Of a stretch of DNA of 64,000 bases, positions 50,752-58,733 are shown piece by piece (the first letter of the stretch is position 1; every line of letters starts with the position of its first letter). Below the pieces are notes generated by a model. It was not told the DNA's origin. It saw only the letters and a list, made by a program, of their open reading frames with translations, and ran no database searches. The DNA comes from an uncultured bacterium (GTDB lineage: Bacteria > Spirochaetota > UBA4802 > UB4802), in the NCBI GenBank assembly GCA_937920495.1, contig CALEUQ010000017.1, forward strand, positions 29,769 through 93,768. The letters run 5' to 3'. Made by a program: the position numbers and the translations under genes.

Positions 50752-51732
50752 ATGCATAGTAAGAAAAATATTGTTATAAGTATTGTGGTTATATTTATTT
50801 TGGCTGCATACCTTATCATTAATAAACTGGTGACAAAAACAGTAGTTAAGTTGCCTGAAATAAAAGGTGCCATAACAGAGCTTGTTCTTAAAAAAGGTGG
50901 AGCGATAATACTGATAAAACAGGTGGGCGATAGCTGGAAGGTAAATGAATTTGATGGCGATAAGAATATTATTGCCAATATGACAAATAAAATAAAGGAC
51001 CTAAAGATAACCGATCTGGTAAGCGACAAACCACATTATGAACGATATGAACTTGATGATGACCACGCCGTACGAGTGCAGGCAAAGTGTAATGGCCAGA
51101 TTGTTCGGGATGTGTATATAGGCAAAAAGGGAAGTACCTATCGCCACACTTATGTTCGTTTTGAAGGAGATCCTAAAGTGTACCTTGCTGAAGATACACT
51201 TGATTCATACTTCAATAAAACTGTAGATGAATTACGCAATAAGGATATTGTCCAGCTTGATATTGCTAAAATCAATCTGGTCAAATTATGGTATAAAAAT
51301 ACAGCGTTAACATTACAAAAAATTATAGTAGAAAAGAAGAAAGAAGAATCTGGTAAGGATGCCCAAAAAAATACACAGGAAAAGCCAAAAGAAGAAGTTG
51401 AAAAGGAGGAACAGTGGATATCTAAAGAATATCCTCATGTTACACTGGATAATGATAAAGTGAAAGAGATATTATTTACGTTTGATCCTTTGAAAGCGTA
51501 TTCATTCCCTGATGTTGATACAAGATCATTGACGGGTAAGATAGCTTCGGTTGTAGTATCAGTAAAAAAGGATGATGATCCACAAAGAGCAGAAGACATT
51601 ACACTTACCATACATAAAGAATATGAAAATAACAGATACTTATGTACAAGCTCAAAAAGCCAGTATGTATTTACTCTTGACGAATGGCGCGCCAAAAGGT
51701 TGTTTAAGACTTTACAAGATATTAAAAAATAA
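50752..51732 (+). CDS. DUF4340 protein
   Basis: 326 residues from ATG 50752, with GAGG 7 bases upstream; the track begins at GTG 50746. One N-terminal membrane helix (NIVISIVVIFILAAYLII) then a soluble domain (LVLKKGGAIILIKQVGDSWKV) and a Lys/Glu-rich insert around 185-225. DUF4340 commonly closes the Gld-type ABC operon. Function unknown. Confidence 0.85.
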   Translation: MHSKKNIVISIVVIFILAAYLIINKLVTKTVVKLPEIKGAITELVLKKGGAIILIKQVGDSWKVNEFDGDKNIIANMTNKIKDLKITDLVSDKPHYERYELDDDHAVRVQAKCNGQIVRDVYIGKKGSTYRHTYVRFEGDPKVYLAEDTLDSYFNKTVDELRNKDIVQLDIAKINLVKLWYKNTALTLQKIIVEKKKEESGKDAQKNTQEKPKEEVEKEEQWISKEYPHVTLDNDKVKEILFTFDPLKAYSFPDVDTRSLTGKIASVVVSVKKDDDPQRAEDITLTIHKEYENNRYLCTSSKSQYVFTLDEWRAKRLFKTLQDIKK

Positions 51733-51802
51733 TAATCGTTGTGATGTGTCATCAGGATAATGATATAAATAAAGTATAACGTGTAAGGTGAAGTAAAAAA
51801 AA

Positions 51803-51839
51803 GCATCGGTGGGTTACTTTTATGGATACCTACTGATGC
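51803..51839. promoter_or_regulatory. Hairpin before tandem-RHH copy 2
   Basis: GCATCGGTGGGT pairs with ACCTACTGATGC: 12 bp with two G-U wobbles and a 13-base loop. On the plus strand no T-run follows; on the minus strand TTTTTTTT follows, so it could terminate minus-strand transcripts. It ends 33 bp before the ATG of the tandem-RHH gene, so may instead be a leader structure. Confidence 0.5.
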
Positions 51840-51872
51840 AGTAAAATATATTTAATAGCGGAGGAAATTGCA

Positions 51873-52349
51873 ATGTATATAGAAACTACTACTTGTATTT
51901 CTTACAATCACTTATCATTAGTTAAGCTTTATGCATTAGAGCATAAAATGTCGGTTAGTTCTTTCTTGGCACATCTTATTGCATTCGCAGTGCAATGCGA
52001 GAAATTAGATATACGGTGTTTAAAACGGTTAAGGTATAGAAAGCGTAATGGTGGCAGCTGGAAACGAGTACATTTAGTCTTATTTCAAGATGAATATGAA
52101 TATTTTTTGGATGTCAGGAAATTATGGAAGATGTCGATTGCAAACGTTATTGCGTATTGTCTGGATAATGTTTTGCAAGAATTTTTAAATTTTTTGACAA
52201 GAGTTGAACAGGATGAAGATTATTATACCGATAACTATCGATTAAAAGGCTATGCTTTTGACTTTTGCATAGAAGAAGAAGTGTTTTGCATTAAATTATA
52301 TTGGGGACCTCACCCTGAAATAATAAAAAAAGCATTACTCTCTGCATAA
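51873..52349 (+). CDS. Tandem ribbon-helix-helix-like protein, copy 2
   Basis: 158 residues, aligning end to end with the protein at 38560: shared ETTTCIS, SW(K/R)R(V/I)HL, Q(D/N)EYE, LDV(R/K)K and WKMS. The second unit (KRVHLVLFQDEYEYFLDVRK, WKMSIANVIAYCLDNV) is better conserved between copies than the first, suggesting the first has diverged in specificity. GCGGAGG precedes the ATG. A single gene with gaps of 140 and 383 bp around it. The DNA-binding role is inferred. Confidence 0.75.
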   Translation: MYIETTTCISYNHLSLVKLYALEHKMSVSSFLAHLIAFAVQCEKLDIRCLKRLRYRKRNGGSWKRVHLVLFQDEYEYFLDVRKLWKMSIANVIAYCLDNVLQEFLNFLTRVEQDEDYYTDNYRLKGYAFDFCIEEEVFCIKLYWGPHPEIIKKALLSA

Positions 52350-52732
52350 AAGACACATTTTTTAATGAATTTATAAAAACCAGTTGTGAAGCCATTGCTT
52401 TTTAGGACATACGTATGTACAAACTGCTTTTATTTTATAAATGTCAAAACTGAAACCCCATTTGTAGAAGTGCCCTGAATAGATCAAAGAAAAGCTACAA
52501 AAATTTGTAATTAAATACCCCCGCCCCTTTTATAAAATATATAAAAATTAGAAATAAAAATTTGTATATGCTATATTCAATATAAATTAACAATGTTGTA
52601 TTGATAGTATCAATACATCCAACTTTATGTTGATTCAATAATGACAATGTTGTGTATTTTAAGTCTGAGTTAAGTTATAATAAACAAAACCGATGAGGCG
52701 GTACAAACACCATTCATGAAAGGAGAAATATA
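52350..52732. other. Intergenic region before the CoA-transferase gene
   Basis: 383 bp, AT-rich. It holds TACCCCCGCCCC near 52516-52527 (a fragment like the GC core of the ~105-bp repeats), the 21-bp palindrome at 52597-52617 and a perfect TATAAT at 52676-52681 that may be the -10 box. No coding sequence is supported. Confidence 0.5.
52597..52617. promoter_or_regulatory. Perfect 21-bp palindrome, probable operator
   Basis: TGTATTGATA and TATCAATACA are exact inverted arms around a single G. The size and symmetry fit a dimeric repressor site (TetR, GntR or similar). It lies 116 bp upstream of the CoA-transferase ATG and upstream of the candidate -10 TATAAT. Which protein binds is unknown. Confidence 0.6.
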
Positions 52733-54079
52733 ATGGGTGATATTGAAAAATGGGAATATGAAAAAAAGAAGATTACTGCGCAGGAAGCAGCTAATTTTGT
52801 AAAATCAGGTGACAGGATATTTTATGGCGAATTTGTGTTATTCCCTGAAGCCATTGATGAGGCATTATCAAAACGTGTTGAGGAATTGCGGAATGTAGAT
52901 GTTCGCAGTGTGTGCTATATGCGTGTACCAAAAATAGTAGAGGCAGATCCAGAGCGAAAACATTTTATTTTGAATGACTTTCATTGTGGGACTATCTCAC
53001 GGAGATTGTATGACCAGCATCTTTGTAACTATATCCCTATTACATATCATCAGGGTCCACGGGTAATAAGAAAATATCTGGATTTTGATGTTGCATTTTT
53101 GACTGTTGGTCCCATGGATCCAAGAGGCTACTTTAATTACGGTCTTGCCAATTCAGTAACATCTGCAGTTGTAACAAAAGCAAAAAAGATAGTTGTAGAA
53201 GTTAATGAGCATGTCCCATACTGTTTGGGAGGTAACCAGGAATCGATTCACATTTCACGGGTGGACCATATAGTAGAAGGAAAGAATCTGCCGTTACCTC
53301 AAATACCGGCACTGGAACCAACTGATATTGATAAACAAATAGCAAAACATTTACTAGAACAAATTGAAGATGGATCGTGCCTGCAGCTGGGCATTGGAGG
53401 ATTGCCTAATGTTGTAGGTAAAATGATTGCTGAAAGCAACCTAAAGGATCTGGGAGTCCATACCGAAATGCTGGTTGATTCTTATGTTGATTTATATCAT
53501 GCAGGTAGAGTAACGGGTGCCAAAAAGAATATTGATAAATACAAGATGAGCTATACATTTGCAATGGGTACAAATAAATTATATGACTTTCTGCATCACA
53601 ATCCCACGTGTGCATCATATCCAGTAAATTATATCAATGACCCAAGAATTATAGCCCTCAATGATAAAGTGGTTGCTGTTAATAATGCTATTGCTGTAGA
53701 TTTGTTCAGCCAGGTGTGTTCAGAATCTGTTGGGATAGCTCATAAATCCGGTACCGGCGGGCAGCTAGATTTTATATTTGGGGCATTTAGCTCACATGGT
53801 GGTAAAGGGTTTATATGTTTATCATCAACATATAAAGATAAGCAAGGCAATCTTGTTTCACGAATTGTACCTACATTAGCTCCTGGTTCTATTGTAACTG
53901 TCCCTCGTTCTATAGTTCAATATGTTGTTACAGAGTATGGCGCAGTTCAGCTGAAGGGAAAATCAACATGGGAAAGGGCAGAGGCTTTGATAAGTATTGC
54001 CCATCCAGAATTTAGAGATGAACTGGTAAAAAAAGCTGAGGAAATGAATATATGGACACAAACAAATAAAATTGAATGA
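52733..54079 (+). CDS. Acetyl-CoA hydrolase/transferase family CoA-transferase
   Basis: 448 residues. [24 protein letters not shown], and the catalytic-Glu region SQVCSESVG, followed by [12 protein letters not shown], match butyryl-CoA:acetate and 4-hydroxybutyrate CoA-transferases. Likely moves CoA between acetate or propionate and a longer acyl-CoA; exact donor cannot be read. AAAGGAGAAA precedes the ATG. It converges with propionyl-CoA synthetase across a bidirectional terminator. Confidence 0.88.
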   Translation: MGDIEKWEYEKKKITAQEAANFVKSGDRIFYGEFVLFPEAIDEALSKRVEELRNVDVRSVCYMRVPKIVEADPERKHFILNDFHCGTISRRLYDQHLCNYIPITYHQGPRVIRKYLDFDVAFLTVGPMDPRGYFNYGLANSVTSAVVTKAKKIVVEVNEHVPYCLGGNQESIHISRVDHIVEGKNLPLPQIPALEPTDIDKQIAKHLLEQIEDGSCLQLGIGGLPNVVGKMIAESNLKDLGVHTEMLVDSYVDLYHAGRVTGAKKNIDKYKMSYTFAMGTNKLYDFLHHNPTCASYPVNYINDPRIIALNDKVVAVNNAIAVDLFSQVCSESVGIAHKSGTGGQLDFIFGAFSSHGGKGFICLSSTYKDKQGNLVSRIVPTLAPGSIVTVPRSIVQYVVTEYGAVQLKGKSTWERAEALISIAHPEFRDELVKKAEEMNIWTQTNKIE

Positions 54080-54080
54080 A

Positions 54081-54108
54081 AAAACGCCGGTTGAACACCG
54101 GCGTTTTT
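54081..54108. terminator. Bidirectional intrinsic terminator
   Basis: AAAACGCCGG and CCGGCGTTTT form a 10-bp stem with a TTGAACA loop, with T-runs in both directions. It separates the convergent CoA-transferase and prpE genes. Confidence 0.9.
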
Positions 54109-54113
54109 ATGTG

Positions 54114-56006
54114 CTATGCGCTCACTGTAATCTTTGAGAGCGCATCTTTAATTTCATCCAAAATTGCAGGATCATCGATAGTTGATGGTGTGGTATATGG
54201 TTTCTTATCAGCAATTTTGCGCATGGTGCCTCGCAAAATTTTTCCTGAACGAGTTTTTGGCAGGCGATGAACTATCAGTGTTGTTTTGTAACAGGCAACA
54301 GCGCCAATCTGGTCACGAACCATTTGTGCCAGTTCATTCTGGATCTCTTCATGGTTTTTTGTAGTACCTTCTTTTAATACAACAAAACCAACAGGTAATT
54401 GTCCTTTAAAGCTATCTTCCACGCCTATGACTGCACACTCAGCAACATCAGGATGTTTTGCAATAACTTCTTCCATGGCACCTGTTGAAAGCCTGTGCCC
54501 GGCAACGTTGATTACATCATCAATCCGCCCCATTATATAAAGGTATCCGTCTTCATCATAATATCCACCATCGCCTGTAAAGTAATATCCATCATAAATA
54601 TCCAGATAGGACTCACGGAACTTATCGTCGTTCTGCCATAATGTTGGCAATGTGCCTGGTGGGAGGGGAAGCTTTATAACTACAATACCTTCAGTTCCAT
54701 TTGGAAGCTGTTTCCCTTCATCGTTGATGATATGTACCTGATATCCAGGAACTGGTTTGGTTGGGGATCCTGCTTTAATAGGCAATAATTCAATGCCTAC
54801 ACAGTTTGCAGCAATAGGCCAACCGGTTTCAGTTTGCCACCAGTGATCAATAACTGGTTTTTTAAGTAAATCTGTTGCCCAGTAATATGTATCAGGATCA
54901 AGACGCTCTCCAGCCAGGAATAAATATTTAAATTGTGACAAATCATATTTTTTAAAATATTCGCCGCTGGAATCTTCTTTTTTTATTGCTCTGAAAGCAG
55001 TAGGAGCTGTGAATAATGCTTTAACCTTATGCTGTGAAATAACACGCCAGAACGCACCAGCATCAGGTGTCCCTACAGGCTTTCCTTCATATAGAATAGT
55101 TGTTGCACCATACATAAGTGGCCCGTAAACGATGTAGGAATGGCCAACAACCCATCCAACATCTGAAGCAGCCCACCATACATCACCAGGTTCAATCCCA
55201 TAAATATTTTTCATACTCCAGTGTAACGCAACAGCATGTCCGCCATTATCCCGTACCACACCTTTAGGAATTCCAGTTGTACCTGACGTATAAAGGATAT
55301 ACAAAGGATCAGTTGCTTCCACCGGTTCGCATTCAGCAGGTTTTACACCGCTCACAGCATCATCCCAGTCTATATCTCTTCCTGCAATAAGGGGAGCTTT
55401 CACCTGTGAACGCTGGAATATGATACAATGTTCTGGCTTATGGCTGGCTATCTCTATGGCTTTATCAAGCAAAGGTTTATATTCTATTACTTTTTTCCCT
55501 TCAATGCCACATGATGCTGATACAATAAGCTTTGGTTTGGCATCGTCGATACGTATGGCAAGCTCATTAGGTGCAAATCCACCAAAAACCACAGAATGAA
55601 TGGCACCTATTCTAGCACAGGCAAGCATTGCAACAGGTGCTTCAGGTATCATAGGCATATAGATGATGACCCGGTCGCCTTTTTTAATACCATATTTCTG
55701 CAATGCACCTGCAAATACTGAAACCTTATCCAGCATTTCCTTGTAAGTAAATGTGGCGATAGTATCTGTAACAGGACTGTCATATATAAGGGCAACCTGA
55801 TTTGCCCTGCCACTTTCCACATGGCGGTCAAGTGCGTTATAGCATGTATTGAGCTTTCCACCCACAAACCACCTATAAAATGGTTTGCGGGAATCATCAA
55901 GTACTTTGGTATATGGTTTATACCAGTGAATTGCTTTGGCAGCCTGGTCCCAGAATTTTTCAGGATTCTTAATAGATTCATCATACACTTTTTGATACAA
56001 ACTCAT
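54114..56006 (-). CDS. prpE: Propionyl-CoA synthetase (PrpE-type acyl-CoA synthetase)
   Basis: 630 residues. AMP-binding motif YTSGTTGIPKGVVRD, WWQTETGWPI, YYFTGDGGYYDEDGY and the C-terminal lysine loop RSGKILRGTMRKI are in order. WVVGHSYIVYGPL and the overall length fit PrpE rather than classical Acs. Makes propionyl-CoA (or acetyl-CoA) from acid, CoA and ATP. GGAAG precedes the ATG. With the neighbouring CoA-transferase it suggests short-chain acid exchange. Confidence 0.87.
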   Translation of the reverse strand: MSLYQKVYDESIKNPEKFWDQAAKAIHWYKPYTKVLDDSRKPFYRWFVGGKLNTCYNALDRHVESGRANQVALIYDSPVTDTIATFTYKEMLDKVSVFAGALQKYGIKKGDRVIIYMPMIPEAPVAMLACARIGAIHSVVFGGFAPNELAIRIDDAKPKLIVSASCGIEGKKVIEYKPLLDKAIEIASHKPEHCIIFQRSQVKAPLIAGRDIDWDDAVSGVKPAECEPVEATDPLYILYTSGTTGIPKGVVRDNGGHAVALHWSMKNIYGIEPGDVWWAASDVGWVVGHSYIVYGPLMYGATTILYEGKPVGTPDAGAFWRVISQHKVKALFTAPTAFRAIKKEDSSGEYFKKYDLSQFKYLFLAGERLDPDTYYWATDLLKKPVIDHWWQTETGWPIAANCVGIELLPIKAGSPTKPVPGYQVHIINDEGKQLPNGTEGIVVIKLPLPPGTLPTLWQNDDKFRESYLDIYDGYYFTGDGGYYDEDGYLYIMGRIDDVINVAGHRLSTGAMEEVIAKHPDVAECAVIGVEDSFKGQLPVGFVVLKEGTTKNHEEIQNELAQMVRDQIGAVACYKTTLIVHRLPKTRSGKILRGTMRKIADKKPYTTPSTIDDPAILDEIKDALSKITVSA

Positions 56007-56052
56007 AGACTTCCAATCCCCCTTTCTATGGATTCAATATTATGTGTGTAAT

Positions 56053-56082
56053 TTTTTCCCCGCCGCAACCTTTGGCTGGGAA
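56053..56082. repeat. GC-core fragment of the intergenic repeat family
   Basis: TTTCCC and GGGAAA bracket CGCCGCAACCTTTGGCT, like the centre of the ~105-bp elements but without their ATTCCTT ends. It lies in the 666-bp gap between prpE and the ferritin-like gene, which contains only repeats. Confidence 0.5.
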
Positions 56083-56207
56083 ATAAATTGATTGGCATCC
56101 AAATTATTTCTCTAAAAATATTTGTCAATGATAAATATATGTAGTATTACAAAAAAAAAGGAGCTTATCATGGAGTTTTAGGGAAAATGAACTAAAAAAA
56201 AGTAATA

Positions 56208-56307
56208 ATTCCTTAAAAATATTGTGTTAAAAAAGTATACCCCCGCCGCCGAAGGCGTCGGGGCTGTACAATATGTTTATTATGTTCACAAATTTTATTT
56301 AAGGAAT
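56208..56307. repeat. ~100-bp intergenic element, copy 3 (inverted)
   Basis: ATTCCTTAAAAAT to ATTTAAGGAAT, perfect 7-bp terminal inverted repeats. Read on the minus strand it matches copies 1 and 2 (TGTGAACATAATAAACATATT). The centre is a strong GC hairpin with a CGCC-TTC-GGCG loop on the minus strand. Confidence 0.88.
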
Positions 56308-56334
56308 AAATCATGTAAAAAGGTGATAAAAAGT

Positions 56335-56510
56335 CATTCCAAACTTGATTTGGAATCTATTCTTAGCCAGGGGCCTGTTCCGATGTAAATCCCGATTAGC
56401 ATCGGGATTAAGGATGAGACAATGTGATAAAGATCCTGAATCGAGTTCAGGATGACCCGGTATTAAATATAGCCTGTAACGACGTAAGTTGGGATACAGG
56501 ATGACATATT
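56335..56510. repeat. Cluster of short palindromic repeats (RPE-like)
   Basis: Three palindromes follow one another: ATTCCAAA/TTTGGAAT (56335-56356), AATCCCGAT/ATCGGGATT (56388-56409) and ATCCTGAA/TTCAGGAT (56433-56453), with GGATGAC-like phrases between them. The TCCTGAA...TTCAGGATGAC unit is a widespread interspersed palindrome, also known from Rickettsia palindromic elements. The track's 68-aa minus ORF here (with PGHPELDSGS) is translated repeat, not a gene. Confidence 0.75.
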
Positions 56511-56672
56511 GTCCCAATCAAAGATGTGGTCATTACGGACTTTACACAGAAACTATTCCTTGACAGAGCTTTGCAACCGTGATTTGAAAGGATGTTATGC
56601 AGGATACTTAAAAACGTGATATTGTAATAACAAAGCTACATGTAAATAATGCTTATTCCCTCATAATTAGTG

Positions 56673-57146
56673 CTACATACTCAACTTCTCTTTCAAATCT
56701 AATAGGGTTAAGACATGCTTGCGTTCTTCGTTAATCAGGCGTTCTAATAGATCCTTTGCTTTATTATCATTGCGGTATACTTCTTTCAATTCGGAATACC
56801 AGATGATTGAATCGCGTTCGGCTTCCATTGCAATTTTGATTATATCCAGTGGTTGATGTAGTGTTGGAGCAATCGTATCAATGTGATCTTTATTTGCAAA
56901 TACTCGTGTACTTCCAATTGCTTTAAGATATGAATAATATTCTTCAGTAAACAAGCCATCATTTTCTTTTAATTCTTTGAGCATCCCTGCAAATATATCC
57001 TTATGGCGTAATTCCTCGTCTGCAAGAAATTGAAATATCTGTTTAAATGCTTCATCTTTAAGTTTATTTTTGAAAGTGGAATAAAAATAAAATCCTGTTT
57101 CTTCAATTCCGATGGCTATATCTATCAATTCTTTTGTTGAATACAT
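56673..57146 (-). CDS. Ferritin-like (rubrerythrin-type) diiron protein
   Basis: 157 residues. Helical bundle with Glu/His motifs: IEETGFYFYSTF, FLADEELRHKDIF (EELRH), AERDSIIWYSEL and NEERKHVLTL (EERKH), the two half-sites of a rubrerythrin-like diiron centre. It lacks a rubredoxin Cys4 domain. May detoxify peroxide or store iron. GGAGG precedes the ATG. A single gene. Confidence 0.85.
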   Translation of the reverse strand: MYSTKELIDIAIGIEETGFYFYSTFKNKLKDEAFKQIFQFLADEELRHKDIFAGMLKELKENDGLFTEEYYSYLKAIGSTRVFANKDHIDTIAPTLHQPLDIIKIAMEAERDSIIWYSELKEVYRNDNKAKDLLERLINEERKHVLTLLDLKEKLSM

Positions 57147-57258
57147 ATAGTTTCCTCCAGTTTAAAATATTATTGTGTATAAAACTTAATTGCTTGTATT
57201 GTAAGGATTTCATGACAATTCCTTCCGTTAAAATGACATAACAAATCCGCACATATCA

Positions 57259-58722
57259 TTACAAAGCCATACTCTTTGCAAATTCATATAATAATCGCAC
57301 GCCAAAGCCAGTTGCATTTTTTGGATTATATCCGCGTTTTTTTGAATACCACGATGTGCCAGCTATATCAATATGAGCCCAGGGAGTATGTTCAATAAAA
57401 TTCTTTAAAAAAGTGGCACCAATAATTGTTCCTGCATTTCGCACAGCAGGTACATTTACCATATCAGCTATATCTGATTTAATCTCTTCGTTGTATTCCA
57501 TATATAACGGCATTCGCCATATCTTTTCACCGGTTATTTGTGAAGCGTTAAAAAGTGTAGTGGACAATGATTCATCGTTAGTTAAATATGCAGCCACTAT
57601 CTCACCAAAACTTACAATGCACGCACCGGTTAACGTGGCAATATCAACAATTGCTTTAGGCTTTAATTTTTTTTCAGTAAACGCCAGTGCATCAGCCAAT
57701 ATCAGGCGCCCTTCAGCATCTGTGTTGCCAATCTCAACGGTTTTGCCATTATATGCGGTATACACATCCCCGGGTTTATACGCTGTGTGCGAAATCATAT
57801 TCTCTGCAAGTGGTATAACCGCATACACATTCACCGGCAGCTTCATCTGTGCAATAGCCTGTAATGTATAGATACATGCTGCCGCGCCAGCCATATCTGT
57901 GCGCATTGTCTCAATGTGCCCCGAAGGCTTAAGGTTTATGCCACCCGTGTCAAAGGTAATGCCTTTACCAACAAAGGCAATAGCATCTTTTTTTGATGCA
58001 CCCATATAGCGCATAACAACAAGATGTGGCGGATACATACTCCCTCGGCTCACAGCCAGAAGCAGTCCCATTTTCATCTTTTCAATGTCTTTTTTTGTGT
58101 ATACAGTGCATTGTATCTTTGATTGTGCTGCAATCTTTTTTGCAAGTTTGGCGATAGTTACCGGATTAGCATTCTCAGTTGTTTCATTTACTAAATCGCG
58201 GCACATCAACGTGTTGCTGCATACAATTTCTACTTCCTTTAATATGTGCGATAGTTGTCCGGGATTATTGCATACAAGTATAGCTTTTTCCAATAATGGG
58301 CTGGTTTCCTCTTTTTGTGTTTTATAACGATTGAATGCATAATTTGATAAATACACCCCTTCAGCGATATACCGTGCAGCATCGTTACAGGAAAAAAGCT
58401 CAGGGATGACAATATGAACAGCGGACACAGATTTATCCAGACAGGCACCCACTATCACACTTGCAGCATTGCGCAGAGTTTCAGGTGTAATGTCTTTGTT
58501 GCTGCCAAGACCAATCAGCAAAATTGATGGTCTGTCATTGAGCGCTGCAAAGAAATAGGTATTTGGCTTTGCTTTGAAGGTTTTTGTGTTAATAATTGCA
58601 CACACATCAGATAATTGCTGTGGAATAAATGAGTTTTGTGCAAGCTGTTCCTGCGTACAAAAAAGTGCAATAGTATCCAGCTGTGATACTGTATCAAATT
58701 TCTTTGCCTGTAATGTGAGCAT
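57259..58722 (-). CDS. pepA: Leucyl aminopeptidase PepA (M17)
   Basis: 487 residues. Metal and catalytic motifs GKGITFDTGGINLKPS, RTDMAGAAA and NTDAEGRLILADAL are intact. Zinc/manganese exopeptidase of the cytosol. AGGTGA precedes the ATG, 11 bp after the rnr stop, so likely cotranscribed with rnr. Coding strand carries AACTATCGC twice (58151 and 58248), in VTIAK and QLSHI readings. Confidence 0.95.
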   Translation of the reverse strand: MLTLQAKKFDTVSQLDTIALFCTQEQLAQNSFIPQQLSDVCAIINTKTFKAKPNTYFFAALNDRPSILLIGLGSNKDITPETLRNAASVIVGACLDKSVSAVHIVIPELFSCNDAARYIAEGVYLSNYAFNRYKTQKEETSPLLEKAILVCNNPGQLSHILKEVEIVCSNTLMCRDLVNETTENANPVTIAKLAKKIAAQSKIQCTVYTKKDIEKMKMGLLLAVSRGSMYPPHLVVMRYMGASKKDAIAFVGKGITFDTGGINLKPSGHIETMRTDMAGAAACIYTLQAIAQMKLPVNVYAVIPLAENMISHTAYKPGDVYTAYNGKTVEIGNTDAEGRLILADALAFTEKKLKPKAIVDIATLTGACIVSFGEIVAAYLTNDESLSTTLFNASQITGEKIWRMPLYMEYNEEIKSDIADMVNVPAVRNAGTIIGATFLKNFIEHTPWAHIDIAGTSWYSKKRGYNPKNATGFGVRLLYEFAKSMAL

Positions 58723-58733
58723 ATCATCACCTG

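Noticed and set aside
56311-56517. 68-aa minus-strand ORF in the ORF track
   Set aside because: It is a translation of short interspersed palindromes (PGHPELDSGS type) with no ribosome site; treated as repeat.
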